Position numbers and translations under genes: made by a program. From the NCBI GenBank assembly GCA_013396655.1, contig WBMV01004989.1:369136-433135 (forward strand): a stretch of 64,000 nucleotides of DNA. Reading direction: 5' to 3'. Positions 35,691-51,361 of this stretch are shown here, piece after piece. Numbering within the stretch: the first letter of the stretch is position 1; each line of letters starts with the position of its first letter. Source of the stretch: Campylorhamphus procurvoides. Lineage: Eukaryota; Chordata; Aves; Passeriformes; Dendrocolaptidae. Below the pieces are notes generated by a model that was not told the origin of the DNA, did not search any database, and saw only the letters and a program-made list of their open reading frames with translations.

Positions 35691-37493
35691 CTAATGGCTT
35701 GTAAACCCCTTGGAAGGGTATAGAAGTAGAGATCAGAATGCTGTTTGAAGGGAGGCAAGGAAGTCTTTTTGTTCCTAGTAGCCTGCTATTAAGTGCAATG
35801 CTTTTGTGAAATCTGTTCTTTGGTTGCATGTTATTCCTGTAAACCCTTTTTGCCAAAACACTAATTTTCTCACAAAATTGCAAGAAATTCTCTTAGAGAA
35901 AAGCACGTAGCTTCTTCTCTGGATGCGAAATCAAGGTATCAAAGAACCAAGACTCTGCAGAATCTTATGTGGGAACTATTAAGAGTCTAAATTAGAGTGA
36001 AATGCCCAGTAAATCTTGAAGCTTCTGGACCAGGGCACAACACTATTGTAATGTTAATGGATCCCACCCCTCTATTAATATCCTTTTTCACATAATGTAA
36101 AAATGTAATTAAATACTCCATTTCTTACTTTTTCTCTCAGTACACTGTGAATGTATGTTAGCAGTAGACACCTCTACAGACTTTCTGTTTGCTGTGTATG
36201 TGAGAGAGCACATTTTATGCGTTAACATGGACACTTATACATATCTTCAGTGGCAACATCAGAGAAGGTCTTCCAGGTACAATTTACTTGAAGTTGGCCA
36301 GGATATTGATATGAGGTTTCCAGGCAAAGACTTAACCAACATCAGCCCTTTGTGAATGTCCTGATGCATCCTTGCTTCCTGGTTTATCTTGAGGTGCAAA
36401 TGCCTCACTGAGACAGTGCAGTGCCACTAGCTGAAGGGAAGTGGATGTTGAGAAAGTCCAAACCTATACAGCAGAGGCAATCCTATGCCAGGTGTACAGG
36501 AACCTGCATATTCAAAGAAACATTCAATGTATGTTCAAATCATCTACTATCCATTTCTTTGTTCCATGGTAAAGGCAGCTCAAAAGGCTTTACATATTTT
36601 CCACCATTACACAGACAGGCAACAATATCCATCTCAAAGTTAAGTTTTCCTGGACAAGACAAATCTCAGAGTACTTATTTGAGACAATAAATAGACCAGT
36701 CTGAGATTTTAAGGCGTGTGTGCTGCTGCACACAAGTTTGAGTAAAAAAGAAACACACTTGGAGTATACCTTTTAAACATAAATTTGAACTATTTTAACA
36801 TATCCAAACGACCTAGAATTGGCTGAGTGGAGTTTTTTGTCTCTTTCTTAAGGCTGCTTTTCTTCCTCTTTTTCCCCTTTTTCATATGGTCCAGAAAGAA
36901 ATGTTTCTTCTGAAAAACATCAATTTAAAAAATAGGGAGAAATAATATTCTAAGGCAAAAAACAATATAAGGGTGATTTTTGTTTTATTGATGTTTGATA
37001 TTTAATGCCAGTAACATAATTTTTAGATGCACAGTATTTGGAACATCTTTCTAAATGATAGTATACAAAAGATATGGACATTTATATTAATATAAAATAA
37101 AAAATATTGACTATATGATATTATGTAATTAGTATTTGTGATAGCAGTGTCTTCAGTTTAGCTCATACTGTTGAGTAAATCCTAAATGCTTTAATCTAGC
37201 ACATTTCCTTATATTTCAATAGGAGACTGTCAGACAAAGATTTTGTTGAAAGAATAAATACCTCAGGAGTTAGCTTTCTCATGTGGATTTTATTTGTAAA
37301 GGAGTATATATTGCTTTATGAACTATGTTTTCATGTTAATTTGATTAAGAAGACACAGTAACAGTCTTCCCATGCAACTTACCCTCTGAAAAAAATTTTG
37401 CTGACCAATTGGGGAAAACTATCAAATCTTATTTATTTGGCTTTTCATATATATAAAACAATGAAGTTTTTTTTTGCTATTTTTTTCTTCTAG

Positions 37494-37629
37494 GGCTATG
37501 AAGAATGGAAGAGGAACAAAACACCAGAAAACTTGGAGACCATTATTTCCCCTAATTACGAGGTCCTCTTATGTAACTACTGTGAAAAAACTTATGGTGC
37601 ATGAAGATGACCTGATGAGGAAAGAGTAA
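37494..37629 (+). other. Exon-like open segment after a good splice acceptor
   Basis: A polypyrimidine-rich run ends in 'tttttttcttctag' at 37493, a strong acceptor context. The next 136 bases are open in two frames. One gives 43 residues from ATG 37498 to TAA 37629, ending VHEDDLMRKE. The other gives 36 residues from 37494 and ends EVLLCNYCEKTYGA. I recognise neither. It could be a terminal coding exon of an unknown or lineage-specific transcript, or chance, since AT-rich DNA often carries acceptor-like tracts. No donor for an upstream exon is identified in the window. Confidence 0.2.
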
Positions 37630-40600
37630 TTTTCCTTCTTAAAGCATTGCTAGGTTGATTTACTTTGGATGTATCTTCAATTACCTGTAGAGAACACAAA
37701 GTATCCACACGTTTATTTTTACTAGGTGTTTCTTCCTTCATTCATCTCTAATTAATGTGCCTAAAGTGGTTTGTAGATCAGTATCTAGCTTTTCTGTTTT
37801 TTGACCATTCTTTAATACAGCTGAGTCTTTTTGAGACTTCCCGGTGATGCAACTATCACTGCTGGATGGTGCAAGATAGCTTACAGTTTTGAAAAAGTAC
37901 AGGCCATCAAAATACATTACTTGATTTCGTCTTATTAGCGAGTTTTTATTATACTGTATCAGCACTTCCTTGTTAATGTTTTCAGTAAATTGTCTATAGC
38001 AAGACTATACCACGAGTTGGAGACGGGTTTATGCGGACTTGTAATTTCCCTGAAGCTTATTAGAGTCTTCTCCTCTCTGCTCCAGTTCACCATGTGAGAT
38101 GTAACAACACACTACTGTTCACATTTACATTAGATTGTGATAAGGGGAGAAAATGTGTGCTTTCTTGTGTCCATAATGTGCTTTCTAGTCCATAATGATT
38201 CAGATAAAATAAATTTGACACAAATTCCGATCTATATCAGCCTTTTTATTTTGACTTCTGAATTGGCACTATACTGTTCCTTCTGTTGACATCCTGTCAC
38301 CTCCTGGCATAATCTAAAATAACACAATGTAATAATGGATTTTGATAAAGTAATGCTTTAAGATAAAATGGCTCTGAGGACTTGGAGGCTGACAGATGCT
38401 GATCAAAGTCCTGGACTAAGCAGACCATCTCAGCAAAAAGGTGTGCACAAAAAATATAAGGTACCTTATACATCAGCCACTTACACATTATGACAGGGAG
38501 TGCAGACTGATTCATGCAAGCCATTTGCTCCTTTTTGAATACGTTTCTGCTGAAAAGCATAATATATATTAAACATTGATTTTAGTATTCAAGGGATCAA
38601 TGAACAATGTACACAGGACTCTTGTAATTAAACATTTTAGTTCAACTGAAAGTTCGTTCTTTATAGGAAGAATTGCAAGGAAAGATTCTTGGTTACATGG
38701 CTAAATTTTGGGAAATTACAGTGCTAAATCTACTTCTTTCTTGTTTGCATTATTGACTGTTATTTTCAAACCATAATAATATAGAAACACATATCTCTAT
38801 CTACTGAGAAAAGCATCAGATCAAGGAGTCAAGAAGAGACAGAAGATATATACATTCAAGACATAATTCAGTGTCAAGTTTATGTATAACCTCTTTTTTT
38901 TTTGTTCACTGTAGATGTTAGAATGAATGGCCAACTAGACAGGTTTTAGCTTGAAAGCTGCACTGTTTAGTCCAAACTTAAGAGACATTTTAGACTATTT
39001 TGTTTAATCTGAAAATGTCTGGTCATTGTTAATTTAGACATAATACATAATTGCAATTTTTGTATATTTTTTCACAGACCTTAACTTTTTACCTAGATTT
39101 GCATCTGAACAGTGTGCTGCTTTTTTTTTTTTTTCCAATTGAATATAGCTCATTTGAGCATGGGATTAAACACAGAAGTAGTCTTGAGCCTGCATAATTT
39201 AAAAAATATAAGGTTATAGGCAAAAAAAAAATATGATGCCTAAGTACCTGGAAAATGCTATTTTCCAGAAGCTGAGTGACTTTTGATTTGACCTTTCTGT
39301 GAGTGTTAGACTGTCAGTGGGAGACAAAAGGAAAAAGAAAGAAAAACATATCCTGTGCGGAAAAATATGACCATCACACCAATGTCCAGACTGATTCTAC
39401 CGCTCTCTGGAGAGCTTAAACAAGATTAATTCATTCAACTCCAATATTCAGGTGAGTTTTTCCTACTGTGTGTTTGTTTGTTTGTGTGTTTGTTTATTTA
39501 TTTATAGACCTGATTCATTCTGTCCCACCACTTCCACACTAGTTTACCCTCTATGGAACTGTCAAATATTGCAATACTGCCCAAATACCACAGAAGAATA
39601 TTCGCCTTTGTACATATTTGGCTTGAAGTGTTGGGAAAACGACATATAAATGAAAAAAAACCTGTCATAGCACCATTTACACTACACTGGAGCAAAGTTT
39701 GTTGCATTCTGAAACTGATACATCCAAGGAAATATTTGTCTGCCTCTAATTATTTGGCTTCAGAAAACAGGACGCAGAAATTATGTTTTCAATAGTCGTC
39801 CAGCATGGGGCAGTTTCTCTTAAGTAAGTCAGAAACAAAACCTCCCGATTCTGACTATGAATTTCTAAATTACTCAATTTCTTAAGAAGTATATTCAGAC
39901 AAGATAACGTAATTAAATAGTTAAAATAAAGTTGTCAGCTGCAGCTTTCTTTCAGTTTGGTGGTTTGTGGGGTTTTTTGGTTGTGTTTGCAGGTTTTTTG
40001 TGTTGTTTTTGTTTGTTGTTTTTTTACTATAGGGGATCACCTCTGGATGTATTTTGAAATAATTTGAGTGATACAGGAGGCAAGCTTGTTTCTTGCTTCA
40101 CAAGGTGCAAGTTCATTCTTACATCTCTTTTATGATGCAGTCATATTTTATTGAAATTTTGTCAGTGTTTCCTTGTCACAGTTGCTGCCAAGAATATTCA
40201 AGCAGTTGAGATGAGAGGTTGAAAGAAAAGTGACTGAACAGAATTTTAACAAGGGACAGACAAATATCAGATGGTTTGTTTCATATTGTGAAGCAAACTA
40301 CCTGAATCCACCATCTCTTTGAACAGTTTATCCAAGCATGAATGGAACCTTCAGCATGATTCCACAGTGGTACTCAGATTTACAGAGCAGAAGGTGTCTC
40401 AAGCTGTGCTGAATACTTGTGAATAACTAATACTTCAAAATAATAAGTAATTAAAGTATGTATCTGACATTCTCTTGGCGTTGCTGGAAATTAGACAAGG
40501 ACTGGGGTTTCTGTGCTTACCTCTGAAAACCTTGCCATAACATGTATAGTTCTGGTCTAGGCAAATCTAAACACTTGTGTTAGCTGCAGTTCTGGCAGTG

Positions 40601-43600
40601 ACAGTGAATTTTTAATTCTCTGGTAAACAGCAGGCAGTCAATCTTCTTTAAGAGTAGAGGTATAGAGAAGAAAAAATCCGATACAATTAGATGAGTGTGG
40701 AAACTTTTTGCAACAGAACTAATTCACATCATCATAAAAATTGCTGGGGTTGGGCTAGCCACACTGTTAGCCCCAAAACACAAAACTGTAGACATACTGC
40801 TACTGCTTTATTGGTCTCAATGCTGTTTTTCATTCAAAGAAGCAGTTTGAAGTAGAAAGAAAAGAGAGGAGAAACAAAACAATCACATAAAAACTGGAAA
40901 TGTTAGGAATGCTCTGGATGACATTGATGCTTACAGTACATTTAGTATGTTCCACAGTGTGTGATACTTTCAGCCAGTGAAGAAGTGATTTTCATTTTAG
41001 ATTTGTAGTAATATCATAACCAGGGGACTGAGTTGTTTTGTGAACGATTCACATGCTGCAAAAGGAAAATCTTTTGGGAGTGTGGGAGTGTGAACTGGCT
41101 TCCTATGACCTTATGTGAATTTTCTGCCCTGGAAAAGGGAATAGTCATATTGAGAAAATAACATATAAGTAAGGATTGTTGATGAGATTTTACCAATGCA
41201 GAAATCAATCAGGCTTCAAAGTGCCATTAGAAGTCTTCTTTATAAGACATCTAGGTGTTTCTGAAACTGTATCTTATATTATGAACATGCCATATTAAAC
41301 ATTATATGGATAACTTGCTTTCTGGTATTTCCTAACTCTCAAGTGTTTCATTTTACACTTTAAATAATTTTCTTTTAATATGAGTGTATTCAGGTTTTGT
41401 TTGTCTTTGATGGGGTAAAAAGAAGAGATGGTGTTTCTCTCTGTTTTGCACACCAGATATGTAGAAATGACATTTGTATAATAAATAGCAGAGCCATGCA
41501 ATGAATTTTCACACATCTGTGATCAGAGCACCTGCTTTCTGCTCACAAATATATCCCTTTTGAAACTTCTAACATTTTACCTTCATGATAGTTTCCAATA
41601 AGTGTTAATTCAAAGTCTCCTTCTAGAGTCATATCCCTTTTCTCTCTTCTGTTCCACTTAAATTTGTAGCTATCTAACAGACAAAAAGGCACAAGAAACG
41701 CAAAACTGGATCAGTAGCAGACATGCTGAGAACTAGAATGTCAAAGACTTTATGTAGTCCACTAACCAATATCAAGTAACATGAAATTTCTCTACCAAAG
41801 GGAAAGGAAAATTTGCTTCTCAATGTGGGACAGACCACTTACTCTTCTCAAAGCATGATAATAGTGAATATTTGGAATTATCTAAATAATTTTACAGAAA
41901 ATATTTTTTCATTGGAATTCTGGAACCCATTTTGCATCAAGAACATTATAATTTAGTAACTAAGTGTTTACACATCTGCAAAATTATTGAGAAGCAGCTG
42001 TTGAGAGGGCAACTTCACATGTAAAGAAAAACTATAGTGGGTAGAAAAGTAATCCAGATTAAAAAAAAAACAACCCACAAAAAACCCAACAAAACTTCTC
42101 AATATTAGTCAAATAGTAATGCTGTTTTGTGGGGAGGGTCATTGTAAATACTTAACATGAAATAGACCATTATACGCTCTATAGATCCTGTTATTTTCAT
42201 TGTAGTTTGTGTCTTCTTGTCTCGTGACTGATGTGCTAAAGACTGTTGTTACTGTCTTTTACCATGGATGCTCTTAGGATTTACAGTATTGTCCCCAGCA
42301 AATAAAATTGTGTTTCAGAGAAAAAAGAAATACACTGCTGTTTTATTTTCAACCACATCTTGTCTGTTCTGTCTAGTAAGCAAAGAGTTTTCTTAAGGAT
42401 GAATTTACTAAGAGTCATTTAGAGATAGAGTCAAAGTGCTTGGTTCTATATTCTGTGCACATATATATGTATATATGTTATTTCCTTATATATGTTATTT
42501 CCTTATACATATACATTTGGAATGTAGTCTTTATGGTATATGTTATATATCTACATGCCATATATACCTATCCGTCTTTTTCTTAGAGCTTTCATCACCT
42601 AATTATTATAAGAACTGAATTAATTTCATGTATATGACATAATGACTAAGGTTTTGTATTCCAAATACTTTATATGACACAGCATATACATTTTACATCT
42701 TCTTTTGTAAACATGATTTTATTAACATTTATTTTCTTTTTATTAACTTGTTACAACCCTTTCTTTCAGCTTTTCTTTTACTGAAGGACCTACAGTTGCT
42801 ACAGAAGACTTATTTTTAACTCAGTGTTGCTTTCATGTTGCAACCAAAGATTAACCAGGGCAGGTTAAAGTTATTTTCAGCTTGGATTCTTTTATATGTG
42901 ATGCTATCTCATCAGTAGCATAGTCTTGGAAGATAATTCTTGGTGGTCCATTCAGTTACAATTGCAATAGAGCTAGCAAATTAATGTGGAGTAGAACTTT
43001 TCACAAATCCCTCATCCATTACAGAACAATTTTTCAAAATATAGAGCACTTTGTAAGTCAAACAAAATAGAATTATGGTTTAGTGAACCACAGTGCTGAG
43101 TGTGTTATGGTTTATTTTTCTGGTAAAAAAATAAACTATTACTGTGACTAATAACTCTCATGGAATGCAGGAAAAGATTACTGTTAGGCATTTCTTGCCA
43201 AAAGAAATTGATAACATAATACTCTTAAAGCTCACCAAAAGGACCTGAATTTACTGGTACTTGAATAGATTTTTAGTTCTGGCATGTGTCATTACTGTAA
43301 ATCTTTCAAACATTCAGAGTGGAGAAGAATCAGTTTCATGTTTCTTCTGGAAAAAGTTGCTGCTAATCCTCCTTGCATTCTGGGCTTGATCCAGGGAGAA
43401 TCTATAATTCTCATTGACCCAAGTCATTCAAGGACCACAAGAACTCAACACCGTTCTGCCTGAACTACTTTAGACTGACTATCTGTATTTAAATATGTGT
43501 GTGCACTTCTGCAAATGGAGAAAGAAGGAAAGAAAGTTCTTGTATAGTACACAAATCTCACCTTGTCCAGTCCCAAAGAAAGAAACTACTTTCCTGTAAA

Positions 43601-45974
43601 ACTCATCAAAATTTATCTTTACATGATATCTCTAGGGAAGAAGTTTTAGTATATTCTTGTGCCAGTGGGACCAGGGAAGAGCTTTCACTTGCTGATGGAT
43701 CAAGCCCTAGTGGACCACATTTTTGGGAAAGTGACTTTCATCTTGAGTGAATATCTTAAAAAAAATATAAAGATGAAATTTTGTTATGAATAGTCTAGTT
43801 TTTAATTACCACTCCAATAAAATTTTGCCCCTGTACAGCTCCACTTATCCTGTTGTAACACAGGAAGCACTCAAGCACTATTGAAAATTGTTAGGGATAT
43901 TTATTAAACTGCTTTAAATTGATTGAGGAATCAACAGCTATTTTGAATGTTTTGGTCATTGTTTAAGTAACTGCAGAGCTGAATGATTGCAAGAAACTGC
44001 CTATGAATGCTGACAACAAAAAGCATAGACCCTCCAGTAATGCCTGCATCAGAGGGCAGCAGGAGAGCATATGAAAATAAAGAGATTTCATGTATGACAT
44101 ATAAATGATATAAAGATCAAACTGACTAGAAAAATAAAATAGTAAAATGTTAACACAATAGTAGCACTTTGCCCATAATATGCCCATAATAGGCACTTGC
44201 AGAAGTTCCATTAATTCCAGGAGAATGGGCTACCCTCATGTATGACCACCAGAAGTGAGCACTACAGAGAAAACTACATCCTCCCTTTTATGCTGACAGT
44301 ATTTGTACAGTAATACAAAAAAGGCACCAATTGATGCAAACAGAATGAAAATTCCTCAATATTTAATGACACTTAGTAGCCATGAAGTGGCATGATTAGC
44401 AGATATGGTCCTGATGCAGGGCCATAAGAAAACCTTTTAAGCATATGTTTAACTTCCACCCTGCAAGATTGTTCCTGTGAATGCATGAACTACATGCATC
44501 GCTAAAGCTAAGAACATACTCAACTCAAGACCTGTGCTAGATTAAGGCCCAAAGTTATTAAAAGGAGACTGTGAAATTTCATTAGAATTACAGAATGCAA
44601 AGAAATGTGAAGAAATTCATAGTATTGTATGTAATGACACCAGCAGTTTTCACAACAGACTGTATAGCTTGCATGGTCTGCTATAAAGTTACACAAACCA
44701 GTCTTTTCTTTCAGAACAACTATTTAATGATAAAGTTTCAAATGCTACTAGTAAAGCATAAAAGTAAAGATTTAATTGTTAGTTGTATTCTGAAAGGTTT
44801 GAAGCAACTACAGTAAATATTTGTTGTCTTAAATATCAAGTTTTGTACACCAGCTTTGCTACTATGCTGTATTGATTGCCAAGGTTAAAACATGCCTGAA
44901 TATTTGCACAGGAGAAATGTTGTCTTCCTTTGTTAGGGCTAAATCTATATACTGATTACTGTTGTTTGAAGAAACAGTAGTACAGTGCTTTAAATTGTAA
45001 CCTTCATAAATACTTTTACTTAAATAGGAACCTCAAAATCCTAAGGCAAACAAAAGCCTGATTATATGTACAGCAATATATCTCTTATCACAATGGGATA
45101 ACAAACACAATGGTTAGCCACATTTGAATAGCATAACAAGAGTGTTTATAATAAGATGATTAGAGGCAAAATGCAATGGCAAAATGCAATAGACTGCTTC
45201 CTGAGCATACTAAACTGTTTGTCACTTAAAGACTCGAGAACAATTTCTGGATAATTCTTCCAGTAAGGCTACTTTTGGAAGATAAGTTTTTCCTAAGCAT
45301 TAATAAAGCACATCTTTCAGACTAGTGACGGAAGTTAGGGTTTAACATGGCTTGTGGACAAAAATATGTTAGAGGACAGGAAAAAGTCTCTTTGTTCAAC
45401 TAGACTTTCTCATTTAACATCATACCCTTCCGTACATCAGTTTTCAACTCCTGCTCTTCGTAAAAAGGTCCCATTTATACAAATTGATTACCCTTTCCCA
45501 CAATTTGCAGTTTATAATTTCATTGATTTTTTCTTTTTTCAATATAATTTTGCATAAATTTATATTTTTTAATGTTTTCCTATACTAATGCCTTGCTAAA
45601 TCTTACTGCTGATGAAGAGTTTCTAAAAATAGGAACTATTTGATGAATATAACTGGTTAAGGGGTCTACATAGTAAGTGAGATTACTGAAATGGCAAATA
45701 AAAGTGTTCAGTGAGGAAATGATCTCTTCTACGTTTAGCTCAGTTCTGTTCTGAGAGACCCTGATATTGCTTCCAAGCATTTAGTGAAGGTGTCTGACAT
45801 GATAAAGATTAAAGTAATTCATTTTTATGTGTAGTTATTTCTTCCTTATAGTAATGTGCTAGGAGAATTATAAGCAGTAGTGAATAAATAAATTTTGTGG
45901 AGTTATGATGTTCTGATGCCATCACATGCCAGCAAAGATTTTCACTTTTGCTGCAAAAAAAGACATTCCAGATT

Positions 45975-46008
45975 CCATCCATCCATCCATCCATCCATCC
46001 ATCCATCC
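45975..46008. repeat. (CCAT)n microsatellite
   Basis: About eight perfect tetranucleotide units followed by a few degraded ones. The minus-strand frame through it encodes a W-M-D-G repeat that should not be taken as protein. Confidence 0.95.
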
Positions 46009-49000
46009 TTCCATCTAGCCATCCCCAAAGTAACCCATTTTCACTTTCCATAACAAGCTTACTAAATATAGTAGCAAAGGCTGAATTGTTTGACTGTAAC
46101 ACAGCAATTTCTGTCATTCCTTTATTGTGACACTACAACGTGTTTGATTTTAAAGCTCATATTCCCATATGAATTACTTTTGTCAGTGTGAGCACAGGAC
46201 CAATCTTACAAGATTTCAAAGTGAGGCAAGAGGTGTGCTTTTGACCACTGTAGATCTGGTGGCCAGAAGATCTCAAGATATTCCTTGAAATCTGAAGAAG
46301 GACTGTGCATAATCCTGTCTGTACTAACATAATATGGCACCAGCTGAATCTACATTGTAAGAACAAGGAAGGCCTACATAAAGGAGCCAGTAACATAAAC
46401 CATTCCTGAATGTTCTTTTTATTATATGCCTTAGGCTATGACTTTGTTATGATATTTTAGGGTACCATAGTTAAAATGATGAGCAAATGTTTACTCATAA
46501 TGGTAGTATCAATAGCAGAAAAATACATTAAAAAAGCATCCAATAAAAGAGAAAAAAGGTAGCTATTAGGGAGTAACAAGGGGCATAAGAAAGTTTCCTT
46601 CATATTTTGATGAAATATTTCACTTCAACTCCATCCAGAGTATATATGCATATCCAGTCAACACAAAATTTGTTTTGTTATTTCCCATCAGTCAGTTGAA
46701 ATAAGTCCTTTGAACATCTGTTACAAATCCTCTTTTCAGGTGCCTATGGGCATTTAAATAAATGAAAGTTAAGTGTACATGCCCCATTTTGAAGACAGTT
46801 GCCACACATGAATACAGCAAAAATTAACAAATTGAATTAATTACATAAATATGTTATTTCATATTTTATAGGAGACAAGAATTCCTTATCATAAATACAG
46901 ATGTGCAGCTGAGAGAGCTAGAATTTTGTATTATAGAACCAGCATAACAATTAAGGATTTTGTTCCTGATTAAATATTTCTTCCCTGTGATTTCAGTGTG
47001 TCTTAATCCAACATTGTTTGGTCATTCACATGTAGTTTTGTAGAACTATTTTGAACTCATAGCAAATCTCATTATGTCAAAATCTTGTTCTGTGCTTTAA
47101 ACCTATCTTAATATTTATAAATGCTTCTGTAATAACAGTCACAACAAAACCATGCTTAGCATTCAGTCCTGCCCTAGCGGCAGAGCTTGTTCCTGTAGAG
47201 AACAGAAAGAAGAGATTAGAAATTATTAAAAAAGTACTTTCTCTTTCTTATTCCTGTATTTTTCTAAATCCTTGTAGAGAAAACACAGATAAACAAAAAT
47301 GAGCAGTCAAATTAGCAAGACTGAACTACAAGTCAAGCCTTTTTTTGCAATTTGAAAATTATTTCCACCCAGTTATCACTGGCTGAGTGTGAAAGTTCTG
47401 TACCAATGAAACTGACATTAAATCCTATACTATATGGGTAGCAAGCTTATATTTTACATTTTATTTATTTAATTAATTAATTTTATTTATTATTTTATAA
47501 TATTTATCTTTACACTTCTATTAGAGATTCATTATATTTCAATAAAATTTATTGCTTTGGAAATGATATAAATTAATATGAATTAAAACAAATCAAGTGT
47601 ATAACATTTTTATTTACCATATGAAGGAAAAACTACTCCCCAGCCGTTATTTTTTACATCTTTAAGTTATATGTGTCATGAATTAAGTCAATCACTGAAA
47701 AGTTACTGATAACTAGATTTCTGCCATCTTAGGTCCATACTGAGTTGTATTGATTCTTGATGATCCCTCTCATGGCATGAATTTCATACCTCAAAAATTT
47801 GCTCTCACATGAATTCCAAGCATTAATTATCCCATAAGATGAATGGACTGAACAGTAAGACAGTAAGAGAGAAAAAAAGTGATATCATTGCCATAATATC
47901 ACATTATTATTACTATCTGCTTGCAGCAACAGCTTTGGCTTTTCACTGCTTTTGAGGGTGCGGAGTTATTGAATCAAAATTCAGCTTTTGATAGCTTTCA
48001 AACCCAGAATATTTTACATGAACTTTGTCCTACATAGGCCCTCTGTTCTACAGACTTTTCTATTTTATATATAAATTATTTATGTGTAGCAATTTATATG
48101 TATGTTTGTACAGTACCAAAAGCAACAGAAGCCTGATCTACAGGAGTGGAGTCATTGAGTGTTCTGCCAGTCATGAAAAATTTGCTTTGGCTGAAGTCAC
48201 ACTACCAGAAGGGATATTGGGGATGGATCCTACTTTGTGGATACGTGTAAGTGTGCCAGCAACTGCTTTTGATTTCTCAAAACATATCAGGACACTGTAT
48301 GGCTGCTAACACCTTATGTGTTCATGCCAAACTGGATTCTTCTAGCACATCCTTCCTCTTCTTCCTTGATAATGTCACATCTCATCTCAAAGGCAGATGA
48401 ATAAAGGCTAGAGATTTTCTTGGTGCTCTGCATTCTCACTGTGTGGGTGAAACTGGTAAAGTATAAGCTGTCCTGGAATGTTATAATTTAACAGGAGATT
48501 GAAAACGCTGAAAAGGACAGCATTTAAAAAGCATGAGTTTAATCATGTTTAGTTTAGATCTTCACTCAATACTCACACTCCCACTCATTTGTGGTGTGGA
48601 ATGAATATAAGTTGAGACAAGGAAACTCACATCAAGTTGTGTGATGAGGTCACAGTATTTGAACTTGCATCAGAAGAGATTCATAATGTTTTTACAGTCT
48701 TATGAAATGAACTTTTTGAACTACAACTTTTAATGTAAGACACTTCAATTGGTTCTGTTTCCAAGTTTTATTTATGATAAAAAGACTACCTTTTTGTCTT
48801 ACATTGTGCATATGCTGACATGCCAAAGCTAGATATGCCACATTGCCTAGAAATAGAGTATTTTTAATAGATTTATTTTTTCTGTTGAATACTTAAGGCA
48901 TAGGTTATTTATGCTGACCTTTTGGGGTTGCCTCTCTTGTACTTGGAAAATTAGAAGACTAATAGGAGAGAATTTTTTTTCACAGCCTCTATAGTGGTCA

Positions 49001-51361
49001 GTTTGAAAAGGAAATTTAATGGACCCTCTTTACATAAACAAAACTTTTGTCACAAATATCAATGTACATTTTTATAATTATTTAAAGTGAGTTAACATTC
49101 AGTTTTGAAGCTACTCACTAAACAGTAAGGTATTGTAGGATATTTAGGTCTTATGATTCTATATTTGACAGCCACTTTTCTCAATGAAAAAAGCTAATAA
49201 AGGGATAATATATTTCTGCTGAAAACTGGATCATAAGTCTTTTAAATTTAGAAAATTAAGGTCTTTAGCAACCAGTAGTCATCATAGATTAGCCATTAGT
49301 AAGATGGTAACAGGATTGTATTGTCTCCTGTCTCTGCTTGTCCTACCAAGAGAATTAAATACAAGCTTTCCCTCATAATTTCAACTCAGACCCTCCTCTG
49401 GGCATCAATCCCTGACCACCTTTATCAACAACAAAACTCTGACAATTTAAAGCTTACATCTAAAAAACAGTAAGTAGAGCTTTTCTGAAACCATTGACTT
49501 TCAAAACAGCTCTGCCTCTTACATGCAATCTTGATAAAGGAACTTTCTAATCCTGATAAAGGAATTTTCTAGACAGATGTTTGATAGCAAGGTTGTCTTT
49601 TTGAAGGAAAATTATGGTCATCTCCAGTTTGAATCAGAATGCTACCTTCTCAAATAAAATATGTAAGTGAATACCAAAGGTTTATTCTTTAAGAATAGCA
49701 CAGTGCTCAAGTGCTCCAAATATGTCATTTCAGAATGAGTATACTAGTGGGCTTGAAAAGTAAACATAGTTGTCTGTGGAAATTAAAAGTTATTGCTAGC
49801 TGATTTAGTCTGCTGATGTAATTTCTTTTCATAATTTTGCTAAATTACCTACATTCTTTATCATTATCTTCAGCAGACAGAATTAATTTACCAGTTTGTA
49901 GGCAGAGGGAGACACATAATATATTGCCAAGAAGTGACAATTTATGGTTATTGTAATCAATCTGGAGTTTGTTAGACCCATAGTAAAGCCATGGTAAAGT
50001 TCTTGAATTGACAATTTTCCCTACATTTGAAAAGAATTTGCACATGTATCAGTGTTGGCTTCCTGAAAATTTTTGACTGCCAGTGAACTGATTTGAACAA
50101 TGAAAAGTCAAATCCTCATGTCTTCTTTCAACCACTCATTGCTCTCTTACAGACCACAAGAAGGCCAAAGTTGTCAAATGAAGAATACTTGGCTTGTGAT
50201 TTACAACTTTACTGGATCTCTTTTTCCTGTATGGAAATTTTCATAAGTGGTTTGGCAAACGCCTTTAAAATAACTGTGGTATTTGGCAGAAAAAAGGCTG
50301 CAGAACTTGGGCCTGCTGTTTCCATTTTTGTTCAACAGTAAAGCTCTTCTCAATGATATGAACTAAGTACAGAATTCATAATCCAAAGACATAAGTTATT
50401 AGAAACAAGTTGAGTAAAAAGGAGACATGTGGCTCAACCCACAGAAATTCATTAGACAATGGTTTTCTGAATGCTTGTTCCAAACAATTTGTCAAATCAA
50501 CTGTTCATTATCGTGCAGCCTAATACTGACTGCATATGTATATAAATTTACACATCAGTAGCTATAAGTGGTTATATTTATCACACAATACTGTTCATTA
50601 GAGATAGTAGAGCATGTGAACACACATGTTAGCAATTTATACCAATAAAAATATTCAGTTGTTCACGTGACAAAGGTCTGTGTATTATTAGGAGGAATCC
50701 AAATGTACACACTTACTTTATCACTTTTTCAAAGGGCAGACAAAGGTCATAAGTGACAACTTCCTGAGTTGTATTTTATTTTAATTTTGCCATATGTCAC
50801 CAGAAAACATACTGAAACTCAAGGCTTTCAAATAAAGGGCTACTTTCACTGCTGTTTCTTACTCATTAATACTTAAAATGGCCTGTAAGAGGTGAAGTGA
50901 CATTTTGTCATAAGATGCAATCACATGCTGCCCATATGGCACTGACTTCTGAAACACACAGATTTGACTTCAGTGAGAATATTTATGGATCAATGTCTCC
51001 CAAACCAGACAGTGGTGGTGCAGACTACCATAATTAACCAAGAGAATTTCCCCAAGTACCCATGCTAACTGAGTGGTTCAGGAAGATGTGTAAGTGGAAC
51101 TCTGAGTAAGAAATGAGTCAGGAGAGGCACTGGACCTAGAAACATGAGAGGAATCATAGTTTGTGTTGGTATCTGCAACTAACAACCAACATCCAGCCTC
51201 CTTGGAGGATTTCTCTGACACAGGACCACCCCAGGGTAGTGTGCTTCATACACAAGAGCTAGTTCCATGCCTAGAAGCCCAAACCCATGGTAGCAAATAC
51301 ACTGAACAGCAGAAAAGTTCACCTTCAGAGTGAATTTCTCTCAAGTATTTACCCCAGGTCC

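Noticed and set aside
39958..40025. GT-rich tract that could suggest a G-quadruplex or telomere-like repeat
   Set aside because: Guanine runs are too short and irregular, and TTAGGG units are absent. It is low-complexity DNA.
45809..46117. 102-codon minus-strand frame with a W-M-D-G repeat
   Set aside because: It is the translation of a (CCAT)n microsatellite.
48144..48246. Exon-like segment ending in a GTAAGTG donor
   Set aside because: The upstream acceptor lacks a pyrimidine tract, and I recognise no peptide similarity. The open frame extends through both putative splice sites.
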